DNA from: Deroplatys truncata
Taxonomy: Eukaryota; Arthropoda; Insecta; Mantodea; Mantidae
Reading direction: 5' to 3'
Assembly: GCA_030765065.1 (NCBI GenBank)
Contig: CM060975.1
Coordinates: 260,037,816-260,101,815, forward strand
DNA length: 64,000 bases
Shown: piece by piece, positions 23,407 to 33,707 of the stretch
Layout: every line of letters starts with the position of its first letter
Position numbering within the stretch: the first letter of the stretch is position 1
Made by a program: the position numbers and the translations under genes
The notes under the pieces: generated by a model
Told to the model about the DNA's origin: nothing
The model's input: the letters and a program-made list of their open reading frames with translations, nothing else
Database searches by the model: none

Positions 23407-23553
23407 ACAGACACACACACGGACATGTTTCCAAAAATGCTTTTTTTGGATTAAGGGGGTCTCAAAACATGTATTTCCGTTGAAATCTCGGTATCGAATT
23501 TTTGGGTGGAATACAATACTTCCCCTACTTACTATACGTAGTAGAGAAAGTAA
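22627..23553 (+). mobile_element. HINE-like element, full length (copy e)
   Basis: Full-length copy of about 927 bp. The 5' end is TCTGATGTGTTACACTCACA. The 12-bp ACTTTCTCTACT at 22649-22660 is inverted relative to AGTAGAGAAAGT at 23540-23551. A (CA)n tract spans about 23366-23402. The 3' end contains CTACTTACTATACGTAGTAG, which can fold as a short hairpin, just before the GAGAAAGTAA terminus. Non-coding. Confidence 0.88.
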
Positions 23554-24239
23554 AAATTGCTCTACTCAAATGTATATGATATTTTTGTAAAGTCCGCATA
23601 CAAAATATTGGAGAATCGGTGTGTTATTTGAAAAATTATAATTCTAATTAAATGAAATATTTTTAAAAACGTCAAAATATGTAATCTGTAATTTTGTTCT
23701 TTTCTGAAGAGCTACCAGCAATGTCGCGGTCACAACCAAATACTTATGCTCAATGCCACTATCCATTGCCACACCACTTTACAATTCACTATGCTCAGAG
23801 TATTATTACGGTTTCGCACCGTATGCTACTGGACTGAGTTGTCTTGTTAACAGTCTCTTATGGACGGGAATGAGTTGGGTTATTGACATTTTACTTACGA
23901 AGATAACGGGATAGAGTTAGGATGCGTTTGTTGTCAGCGCTCTGACTTCCCAGAGAATTATTCAACATCCCCCATACAGTCTGGAAGTATGTGAGTGTGT
24001 TTAATTTTATATATATATATATAAAATGATAAAACCAGCGTAGAGGAAATATGTAGTTCATCGAGTAATCATTACTTCTTTCAATTCAAAGTCCGGTATG
24101 ACCACAGAGGTGACCACAAATAAAACACTTGAAAAATATATTTAAAGACATTTTGTCTTTAAATTAAAATTATTATTTAAGAAAGTTTTAATATCTATTC
24201 TGTAAAAGTAGTGCATTTTACTTGTGACCCTTTCATATG
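23554..24239. other. No gene seen
   Basis: Unassigned AT-rich spacer with a short (TA)n run near 24010. Confidence 0.4.
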
Positions 24240-24765
24240 AGCTATGTAGTTAAGACTAAAGTTCTAATAACTTCAAAAAGGTGATGGTTAACAGGAAGCG
24301 GATGAGGATCTCGGCTCTCAAGCGCATACTCTGGAAACCTCCAGAGGGAAAGGGTGAAGCGAAGTACACACAGGGCGACTAGATGCAGGGCTTTAGGCTC
24401 TGACATAGGGAGGGTCCCTAACGTTTCAAGATATCGCATCCTGACGCTGGTAGGACTACTTTCCCCCACAGGCCAAAGTGATGTCTCTTTGAAGACCCGA
24501 CACACACCGAATGCCAAGGCAATCAGTTCCATAGAGCAAGTCCCACTGAAATACGCCTCTCCCGGCGTTCACTCGCCTGATCCTTCCACCCTGAAACAAG
24601 ATAAGGAAATAGGAGATAGAAAAATTCATCTCAGCATTCGCCTACCATTCGGTACAAACCGCGAAACAAACCATAGTTAGAATGGGCGCCCCAAAGGGAA
24701 TCTAACCTAGGACCTCCCAAATGTGAGCCTAAGATATTACCGTGGAGCCATCTGGCTCATTTAAA
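24240..24765 (-). repeat. Long tRNA-derived SINE-like element, family S3
   Basis: Reverse-complement reading starts with an A-box-like GATGGCTCCACGG near 24755 and a B-box-like GGTCCTAGGTTAGATTCCC near 24715-24697. A 450-bp GC-richer body without recognisable protein follows, reaching the right flank of the preceding AT-rich spacer. It is long for a SINE, so the body may be a second fused repeat. The plus and minus open frames over it (108 and 96 codons) are shadows. Confidence 0.55.
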
Positions 24766-24880
24766 AAAGGACAAACTCTGAATTTCGCCAAGGGCAGTGG
24801 CTCGCAATAAATACTAGCTCTGCATATGAAGTTTTGAAGGAACGTAATCATTAGATCGCATTCTTGATGTTGGTATTATT

Positions 24881-25130
24881 GGATCATTTAAGTTGAGACT
24901 GCACAACATCTCCAAAACTAAGCGTTATAGAAAGAAATGTCTTTAATAAAAGTTGTTTGATATTATGGGGAAAAGTAAATGCCATTAGTTATGTTCTGCT
25001 TGGAGAACGTTATGATGGTCGTTTTAGTGTCAGTTTAATTTTTTTAAATAGGAACCTACAATTAGGGTGAATCATATACATCCTTTGGAAGGCTTATAAA
25101 TAAAAAGAAACAAATTGTCAGAAATAAAAT
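24881..25130 (+). repeat. Foldback family FB, single-arm copy
   Basis: Matches one arm of the 646-bp foldback element at 42945-43590: ATCATTTAAGTTGAGACTGC, AAAACTAAGCGTT.TAGAAAG, ATGCCATTAGT and a GATGGTCGTTTTAG block. It ends after a TTATAAATAAAAAG stretch. The opposite arm is missing. Confidence 0.7.
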
Positions 25131-25148
25131 GCTTAAAGCTATAAAAAA

Positions 25149-25996
25149 CCCGTTGATACTTTCACATGACTTTCTCTTACCCTATATCTTTATTAGTGGG
25201 TATACAAATCCTTCTTACTAAAGATTATTTCTTATCTGTTTAATTTTAATCCAAATAAACCTTTGCAGAAATAACTATATTACACATTTCGTTATAGATA
25301 CAAAGGGAACAACGATAGTCAAATGTTTAAGAACTGCACGCTGCCTAAAAGTTCCATAGTGTTTCCATCCAATCGCAAGAAACAACCGAATGTTGAAAGG
25401 ACTTAAATGACCAAGAAATGAACAGTTCGGACCATTAATAACGGTTATCTCGAAAATGGCTGATGCCAAATAAAAAGTTATTTGGAATACATTGTGTGTT
25501 TTAGGGAGATCTTCATTTTTTGTGAAGTACGTTTTCGACTATCGCTTAACGTTTACTAGTTATACAAGATTATACAAAATTCCTTCCGAATGAAGAGGAC
25601 TTCAAAGTCTATCCCAGAACATTCAAGATACACATTTTATTTGTCATGTAACTATCTTTAGTATATGTTATTTTAATCAAAATCGTTAAAGCTATTTTTC
25701 AGAAAATAAAATATTACGAAAAATGTTCCATGTAAAGGGTAATTTGTGTTGAGAGGATTTTCTTGAAAATCTTTGTGTCTTATCTTCAGAAGGTACTGAA
25801 CCTACACACCTACATACCTAGTTTTAGTTTTTAGGTATGCTGTTCACAGACAGACAGACACATGGACCTTTTTCTAAAATTGGTTTTTTTTTATTAAGAG
25901 GCCTCAAAAATATATTTCCGGTGAAATCTTTGTATCGAGACTTTGAATGGAATGCAATACCTTCTCTACATACTATGGATGTGGTAGAAAAAGTAA
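25149..25996 (+). mobile_element. HINE-like element, diverged subfamily (copy f)
   Basis: Same order of blocks as copy e, but with a degenerate 5' tip and subfamily-specific blocks (ATTACACATTTCGTTATAG, CTATCGCTTAACGTTTACTAG). The dinucleotide tract is reduced to ACAGACAGACAGACACA. The 3' end reads GTAGAAAAAGTAA. Confidence 0.8.
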
Positions 25997-26182
25997 TAAT
26001 ACAAAACAAAACCAAAGAACTGATAAATAGGGGAAATGCTTCAATGTGTTAATTTTGCGCTGCATTAAGTCCCACTCCCATGGGGAACGTAATTTAGATA
26101 CCAATATGCCAATTTTTAAGAAAGATCTAAGGCATAAGTTTACAGTATACAGTACATATATAGAAAAAAAAAACGTTGAAAA

Positions 26183-27983
26183 TCTGTGTGTTACATTCAC
26201 ATGCCTATCTTTACCCGATTTTAGTTTACTTTTATGCAACTATTTCACCCTATTCTTACGAAAGCTTATTTATCTATCTACTTCATTTTGTAAGGGAACG
26301 TTTACCCAATATAATAGAGTATTAAAAATAACAGGGATAACTAATATTGAGAAATAGCTTTTCTGTAAAATAACTTGTACCGCAAAATACAATTAACGAG
26401 AAAGCAAGCATGGGAACACTGTTATTAACAATCAGTGGTCTAGCAACAGGCGTCAGGGCCTGTACAGGAGTGAAAGTCTATCGGCACACACACGCTAATG
26501 TACACAGGGTTTAGACAAAGTTACAGAAAATAGAGAGAGAGAGAGAGATCCGAGGTTAGAGTGAGACAGAGATAGAGATCCATTGCTGGAAGCCAAGGGA
26601 GTTGGAAAAATAGAAAGAGAAATGAGCATTGTAAAGTGAGTCGGGGATAGTGGGTTTTACCAGAGAAATCAAACGGAAGCGTGACTCAAATTTGGAAGAT
26701 TTTATTTTCATAGCACGCTAAGTAGATAACCAATGAGAATAGTTGTGCATATAAAAGCGCGAATTCTATCATCATAGTAGGATATATAAAAGAGGAAAGA
26801 GACCCCAAGTTCCTATTCTCTTATACACTCTCTACACACCATTCTTCGTGATTGACCGCTATTTAATATATGTGAAATCAGGCGGAAGATTCTGTGCATG
26901 TATGCGGATGAGAAATATCGTGACGCAGTTAGATATGTCCACATAATAATTCACAGACTTTTATATCACTTTACTTTTAAGCAGAGGAAATTTGCTAGCC
27001 GCTTCAATGGGCATTATATTTGAATAAATTAAGCTGTTTAAGGGAAAGTCAGTTTGTTATTTTCCTTCGCCTAATCAATTCTGAGAAATATCAAGTTAGC
27101 TACTAGAATAGGAATTTTTCTTCAGATCTACGAAAAACAGCCCGGCAGGGAATTCAAGGTAACTTCGGAGATCCGAGACAGCACTTATGTGAGATAACCA
27201 TGGTACTCACGTGCGAGCCCTTCCATCCCCGCTGTAATTTCAATCGAGATAAATCTTCGCAGAAATACTTACATTACACATTTCGTTATAGGAACAAGTA
27301 GGACAAATTAAACAAAATCGATAGTTAGATTTTTAAAATCCGGACGCTATAAGCTGGCCTTGAAATGCCATACTATTTCTGTGATATGGCGAGACACAAC
27401 CGAGTATCGACAACACAAAGATGACAAAGTATTGAAAAATTCAACCATTAATAATGGATATACCGGAATTCCCGATTCTCTTAAAAAGCTTTAAAATTAA
27501 ATTGTGTCATTAAAGCAATACATTTGTGTGTTGTCTTATCTTAAAATTTAACAGTTAAACAAAGTTATACAGAATTCCTTCTGAATTAAGAAAGCTTCAT
27601 AGGCTATTCCTAGAAAATTCAAATTATACTTTATAGTTCTCATGTAAACCATTAAATGCATATTGTATATTATTCAAAATCATTCGGGCCTTTATTGAAA
27701 AAAAAATAAAAGTCGAAAATGATTTCATATAAAGGGTAGTTTGGGGTGGGGATATTTTCTTGAAAATCTTCGTTTTAAATCTTTGTAAGATACGTTGTGG
27801 ACTTTTAAATGTTTCGCTTTTGAGTTATGCTATTTATACACATACACACGAATGTGTTTTCTAAAAATAATTTTTCCTGGATTTAGGGGCTTAGAAACAT
27901 ATATTCCATTGAAATCTCTGCATCCGATTATTGGATGGGATGCTATTTTTCCTCTACCTACAGGTATGTGGTGGAGAAAGTAA
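26183..27983 (+). mobile_element. HINE-like element, diverged subfamily, interrupted (copy g)
   Basis: The 5' end (TCTGTGTGTTACATTCACATG) is at 26183-26340. The rest, from AATCGAGATAAATCTTCGCAG, resumes near 27243 and runs to GGAGAAAGTAA at 27983. The roughly 0.9 kb between (about 26340-27235) is foreign: unknown sequence with a (GA)n tract near 26531 and GC-richer patches. I saw no clear target duplication, so the exact joints are approximate. Confidence 0.65.
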
Positions 27984-28899
27984 AAATGTAACATTTGCCT
28001 TCAAAGTAGCCAATTACATACATTGGTATCAATTATTCATTCAGTTAAAAAAGTGTTTCATACTGGAACAATTCGAGATAAAGGAACATACTGCATGTTT
28101 CATCATGCCTTACCTCCTCTATTAAGACCAGAAAAATAAAGTTGTTTCCCATTTTAGCCCAGTATGCATGAACTGAGCTCCATTAACCTATTCTTGCTAT
28201 AGTGGTAAAAGCTTTTACGAGCCATCATGTAAGTAATTGCTAATTGCAAAGCTACTCCATTATCGTCACTAATGCAAACTATTGTTTGTTTCACACAAAC
28301 GTCTAAACCTTTCGAGACTGGATGGCAGTAAAACAAGGAACAGAGATAGATATTCATGTTTCTCCCAAAGTTGTTGTCACTGAGAATGAATAGCAGGCAC
28401 TGTTTCTCGTTATAAAAACAGCATTAAGCAAAATTTCCATTTAGTATTCAGGAGCAGTTACAGATGTATCCAGTAATGAAGCAGAGCTTAACTCAATTTT
28501 GCTCAGTTACAGAACACGATGATGTTGCATGTACTATCACACAAAGCCCGATTCTGACGCAAACCATTTTGTTTCGAGCTGTCACAAGAACTGTTTACCA
28601 TTAAATTGACGTCGTACGTATTGTCTGTCATACAAAGCTTTCCCTTTCCCCACCTGAATACCATGTCACTAGCGTGACGTCAGAGCTAAGCTGACAGAAG
28701 GGGCCCCCGCGACAACCAAAACTTAATAATGCTATGTGTTCTTTAATTGTTTTCGCCACCAGAAAAGGGCAGGTTGCCATAGTAACACAGCTTTCTCAAA
28801 TAGTTTTACCTTTTTTACCATTTACCTGTGCTAGTTAGAAGAAGCAGTAGATATAGTGCATCTAAAAATTCCTTAACGAGATTTCACAAGAAATAAAAT
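27984..28899 (-). other. Unassigned; contains a minus-strand protein-like fragment
   Basis: The minus-strand frame 28357-28154 (67 codons) includes GLDVCV, ISDDNG and YMMARKSF. A similar series (KGIEVHI, VKDNGYTLN, LMMARKPF) lies at 29378-29100, on the other side of a HINE-like scrap. I do not recognise the protein. The pair may be two remnants of one duplicated or interrupted element. Confidence 0.35.
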
Positions 28900-29075
28900 A
28901 CTTGAATCCTTGGAATTAAAAAAAGATTTACAAAATGTCTGTGTGTGTTTGTTTTTTCAGAAATATCTTCGCATTCAAAACTATCCTTTACAAACATAAT
29001 TTTTAATTTTCTTAAAAACATCTCTTACGAATTTGATTAAAATATCATATGTTTTATATATTGGCACGAATATAT
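28900..29075 (-). repeat. HINE-like repeat fragment (copy n)
   Basis: Carries the mid-element blocks in minus orientation: a short GT run, CTATCCTTTACA, TTTTTAATTTTCTTAAAAAC and GATTAAAATATCATATGTTT. Both ends are missing. Confidence 0.65.
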
Positions 29076-29099
29076 TGTATGCTTTTTAATTTTTCATGA

Positions 29100-29378
29100 C
29101 TAGCTTGTAAACACCTCTTCATTCTTATTTAACTTTTTATGACTATCAAACCATCGGAATGGTTTACGAGCCATCATGAGAGATGATTTATACAGCTGGT
29201 AATTTAACAAACAAAATACTCTGAGCGTTAGCTCAATAGGAGGTAGCATTAAGAAAATCATATTTTGTAATCTCTTAACATTTAATGTATACCCATTATC
29301 TTTAACAATGAGTTCGTACGATAACCGCAATAAAATGTGTACTTCTATACCTTTCCCACCCAATATTTCATGATACAA
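29100..29378 (-). other. Open frame related to the 28.2-kb fragment, unknown
   Basis: A 92-codon minus-strand frame shares the DNG and MMARK.F landmarks, in the same order, with the 67-codon frame at 28357-28154. Between them it has about 30 more residues than its partner. No function can be assigned; it is probably a transposon relic. Confidence 0.3.
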
Positions 29379-30366
29379 TACATTTATTAAGGAACGATTT
29401 ACATTGACATAAGATTGTGTGCTTAGATTCTGACAAACAGAAACACCTGCTTTTGTTTACATCAGAGGGAACTCTGGTATAGAATGGGCAGTAGTTGTCA
29501 TTACCTCCAGACTTCTCACTATCCAAGTTTAAATGCCTGAGCTATGTGTTTTTAGGTAGCGTATCACGAATGACTTAAGCTACATTTGTTTTGTTTTGTT
29601 TTTTGTTTACGTTAGCCGTTTTTGAAATAATACACTTTGTATATTTACATTTTGCGAAGTATAAGTAGATCATGAGACGGAAAGTATTCGAAATTCTGCG
29701 ATTCCTGCAACATTTGTATATTGTTCCTGCTTGTTGTATGTAATTAAGCTCTTACTGCATAATATGAAATTATTTCTGGGCAGAAATGTATCGCCTAAAG
29801 CGTAACATAGCATTTTTGTTCAATGAAAAGTCTTTGCTCATAATGTGAAATATTCATATTTTGAGACAGATTCAGTTTAGAGAGTTCGGTTGCTTCGTAT
29901 ATACAATTTACGTAAGCGTGTATTCTGAGCAGAAAATATCAAATGTTCTGGGTATCTCGTGGCATTTTACTTTCTCAGATTATCTCAGGAAAAGTTTTAT
30001 TAATTGATTGGAAACGTTACGGAGGGAAGTGGAGGAGAAGGCAGATGGGATGACACGAGTTACTTATTGAAATAGATTCATATGTCTGGTATCGTACATA
30101 AGAACCACTAACTCCATTACTTAAGCCATTTAGATATTTTTTGTGCTCTCTTCTGAGATTTAAAGCATTGGCTTTTAAGACGTTTCATTGCTCCTGTTCG
30201 AAAAGAAAGCATACCAGCAATTATTAGCTACAACACAAAATAAATACGCAATCTTAGGATCCACGTTGTGTATCTCAATCGAAAACAAAGGGTCATGTTG
30301 TAAACGGCAACAGCGGATAAACAAATGCGCGCGCGCCACATGAATTTCTCTCTCTACTGCCGTTTA
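29379..30366. other. No gene seen
   Basis: AT-rich spacer. A short CGCGCGCG run lies near 30327. Confidence 0.4.
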
Positions 30367-31178
30367 TTACTTTCTCTACTACATATAGTAAGTAGGGGAA
30401 GTATTGTATTCGACTCAAAAATTTGATACAGAGATTTCACCGGAAATACATGTTTTGAGACCCCCTGAATCCAAAAAACGCATTTTTGGAAACATGTCCG
30501 TGTGTGTCTGTCTGTGAACAGCATAACTCAGAAACGAACAGTCGGATAAACACCATTATGTTCAGTATCTTCCAGAGATGCGACACGGTTTTCAAGAAAA
30601 TACCCCCAACCCAGATTACCCTTTACATGGAACATTTTTCGAAAATTTTAATTTTCTCAAAAATGGCTCTAACGATTTTGATTAAAATATCATATGTTTA
30701 AGATATTTTCATGACAAATGAAATGTATATCTCGAATTTTCCGGGAACGTCTCCAAAAGTCTTGGGAACGACTTTTGCATAACTGGTAAACCATAAGAGA
30801 TAGACAAAAGTTTACTACACAAAAAATGTATATCGCGTTAAAATACATAATTTATGTTATATACATTTTTTTTTTGTTGAGTGAACATTTTAGAGATATT
30901 GCTTGTTATTCCCTTAAATTTTCCAATACTTATACTTTTTCTCAAGTGAAAATTCGTTATTCATTTTTTTGTCCTGGTAATGCAAAGAGAATGGAATACA
31001 TAGCAACCAGCTCTTAAAATATTTGACTATAACTTAAAGCCTACCAATTCCCCTTGCATCTACAAGAAAATTAGCAATAAGATTAACATCTCGATTAACA
31101 TGAGACATATGGAGAATAAGCGTTTGTAAAAATATTTGTACAAGAGTAGAGAAAGTCATATGAGTGTAACACATCAGA
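30367..31178 (-). mobile_element. HINE-like element, full length (copy h)
   Basis: Minus-oriented copy of 812 bp from TTACTTTCTCTACTACATATA to CACATCAGA. The dinucleotide tract is very short (GTGTGTGTCTGTCTGTG at about 30500), which shows how variable this tract is among otherwise similar copies. It lies head to head with copy i. Confidence 0.85.
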
Positions 31179-31189
31179 ATTTTTTTATA

Positions 31190-32915
31190 TATCTTCTGAA
31201 AACTATTATTATTAAGGCTTATTTTTGTGCAAACGTTTTGTTAATGGAGATAAAATTTGCAAATGGTATCATTACCCATGTCGTTGTAGGTAAAAGAGAA
31301 ATAGAGGTGCCAGAAGCGTTAGTCGTAACTTTAAAAAAACGGTTGCTATTGGCTTTTAAATTACATACTCCTTGTACGAGCACGAAAACAAACGAATGAC
31401 AACTTAGCGTTTCAAAAAGTATAAAGTGTTTGAAAATTTAAACTAATAACAACTAATATCTTGGAAATTGTTAATACCGCAACACAAGTATTCGACATAA
31501 ATTGTGGATTTTAAAGAGACCTACATTTTTTGTGTGGTAGGCTTTTATCTATCCCTTAAGGTTTACCAACAACATAACATTTTACAAAATTCATTCAAAA
31601 TGTGTACCATTTTCTCTTCTCATCGTCTAATGTAGAATGCAAGATCTGGCGTCTTTTGCAAGATAAATCTTGGAACATCTTCGAATTCACACTGAGAGGC
31701 GGGACTTGCCCCAATGGATTGTGCGCATTGTGCATATGTCGCTTGGTTCAGCCAACAGCATCAAGCGAGGCACGATGGCTAAGAGAAGTATCTCCCAAAC
31801 CGGCCAAATTTTGGGACACACAACGATCCACAGCGGATGAGATAGGCAGCCTTACTTTGAGAAGCACATTTGGCGGGATGTAATGAGGGTAGAAGAAGTC
31901 ACATAGCTTCAAGAGTATTATAAATTATACGAATATTCTTTTGGTGAGTAATATTTCAAAATTATTTTGGGTTCCGGTTTCACGTAATGCATTAAACGAG
32001 TAGAAGCGATACAAAAGAAAGTAGTACGAGTAGTTAACTTAATCAATGTGATATAAGTTCTTCAGTTACACAGAAAGCAATAATTGTTAAACTTGTTATG
32101 TTATTTAAAGTGTATTATGTTTAAAGAGATTTAAAACGAAAACTATAGAAAGTCAAATCAACTACAAAGTGAATCGTAAAATAAGGGTAAGACAGGAAAG
32201 GAAATACAATTTGTAAAAAATACTTAACTTGAATTTATAATAAATTACGTAACAACAGTTTGATGCTAGTATTTAACTTAATCTCCCTTTAATTTACACC
32301 TTTAGTAAGTATATAATTATGTGTATTATGTTCCACCCCTCATGGACAGGCATCATAATTGCTGAGGTTCAGCACTATTATTTAACTTGGCTTCCACAGT
32401 TATTAGTAGCTGCACTAAATTTAATGTATTAAGGTAAAAGAGCAGTTAAAATAAGAATAGTACAAATAATACCAGCGCAAACGAAGAGGTCTTAAAATGA
32501 TATTCGTAGTACATTCAAGGCACATATCTTATCATAGAAATGTCTTAAACACCTATTATTTTAATAAAAATCGTTATACTCATTTTTGATTAAATAAACA
32601 ATAACACAAAATTTTCATGTAAAGGGTAGTTTCGTCTAGATGGATATACTGAAAATCTTTTGAAGATGTTGAACGTAAATATCAAGTTTGGTATTCATCC
32701 GATCTTTCGTTTTTGTTTAATGCTGTTCACACACACAACCGCGCACGCACACACTGACACGCGTGTGCAAACATATACAGGGCGTACATCAACAAGCTAC
32801 TTATTTATTCAGCGGACCTAAAAACTTGTATTTTTGATGAAATCATGAAATCGATTTATTTTAAAATGCAATACTTCCTTTACCTGCTATACGTGGGTGT
32901 TAGAGAAAGCAGTAA
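31190..32915 (+). mobile_element. HINE-like element, diverged subfamily, with internal insertion (copy i)
   Basis: Subfamily blocks start about 12 bp after the 5' tip of copy h, in the opposite orientation. The left part runs to about 31601. The right part (AACGAAGAGGTCTTAAAATG onwards) resumes near 32479 and ends AGAGAAAGCAGTAA at 32915. The variable tract is mixed CA/CG (32730-32765). The 5' tip is missing. Confidence 0.7.
31602..32478. mobile_element. Unknown insertion inside HINE-like copy i
   Basis: About 877 bp interrupts the conserved block that reads TTCCGAATGAAGAGGACTT in copy f. Its ends are TGTACC... and ...CAGCGCA. A 93-codon plus-strand frame (31602-31883) lies at its left edge: GC-richer, cysteine-containing (TCPNGLCALCICRL), not recognised. 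The TG...CA ends would suit a solo LTR, but no convincing target duplication was found. Confidence 0.45.
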
Positions 32916-33064
32916 ACGTGGTATTCATTAAGAGTTGTTCACCAATGATACTTAATTAGTTCTTATGTGACGCACAGCAGTGCTTCACCACACCTAAGCC
33001 AACAATAATGTTCACGGCATTATTCTGTTTAGTAGTTTAATATTTCAGAGTATTAATTTGCGTG

Positions 33065-33275
33065 GCTGTGGTCAAATAGGAATGAACAGTAGTGACTTTA
33101 TACTCAAGTAGAGACTACTCAGAGGCATTTATCATCCACAGGGAATCCAGAAGGAATGCAAGAGAGGCTTGCCGGCTCTCTCAACAACGTTACCACAACA
33201 GGTGTCACCCAGCCCACATAAGTTTTCCATTATTGGAGAGGCGTTTTAGTGCAACAGGCAGCTTACGTTCCTAAA
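33065..33275 (+). pseudogene. DUF4817-type helix-turn-helix fragment of a mariner-like transposase
   Basis: A 60-codon frame from 33092 reads YSEAFIIHRESRRNAREAC, then RLSQQRYHNRCHP and LLERRFSATGSL. This matches the DUF4817 N-terminal DNA-binding domain of arthropod mariner-like transposases (asparagine-alanine-arginine, YP..RHP and RETGS positions). The catalytic part is absent. An orphan fragment just before the split LINE. Confidence 0.72.
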
Positions 33276-33549
33276 CGAAAAGCATATGGACATCCGTGGA
33301 TCTGCCATTTAAATTCTTGAAAAGTGTTGCCCCTCAAAATTCGACTTCAGGGTCCACGTCCCAAGGGGTGGGCAACGGTGAGTAGGGGATTGCCTGGTCG
33401 AGCGAAGTGTAGCAATCGCTACGGCAGCTAGGTAGGGAAATTAGAAACTCTGAAAATCGGCAGAAGAGGCAATGTTTGTCTTCCATGTTGGTGTTTGACA
33501 GGGGACAAGCAACCCACTCCAATAAAACAAAGTGTGCTACGTTTCCCGA

Positions 33550-33707
33550 GAGAATGATAGTCGGGTGCCTTGAGACAGGATTGTAGCATGTCTCCTACTC
33601 TATTTAAATTATACATCCAACGAATACTATATCAATGCAATCGGTCTTGTGGAGGCATAGGAATACAGGAATACCAGTCCATTATGACACAATACATTCA
33701 TTATTAG
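33550..33707 (+). pseudogene. LINE reverse transcriptase, first part of a split copy
   Basis: The frame reads ALRQDCSMSPTLFKLYIQRIL, corresponding to the RQG..SPTLFN.YI motif of non-LTR reverse transcriptases. It is cut at 33707 by the TIR element. The second part at 35458 continues the palm domain directly, so both belong to one LINE copy. Confidence 0.82.

Noticed and set aside
23354-23590. Open frames rich in Thr-His or Cys-Val inside HINE-like copies (also near 12241, 39430, 53559)
   Set aside because: They are translations of the (CA)n/(GT)n tract; they occur on both strands and are not conserved between copies.
24354-24680. 108-codon plus-strand frame
   Set aside because: It lies inside a tRNA-derived SINE-like repeat read on the other strand and overlaps an equally long minus frame; no domain.
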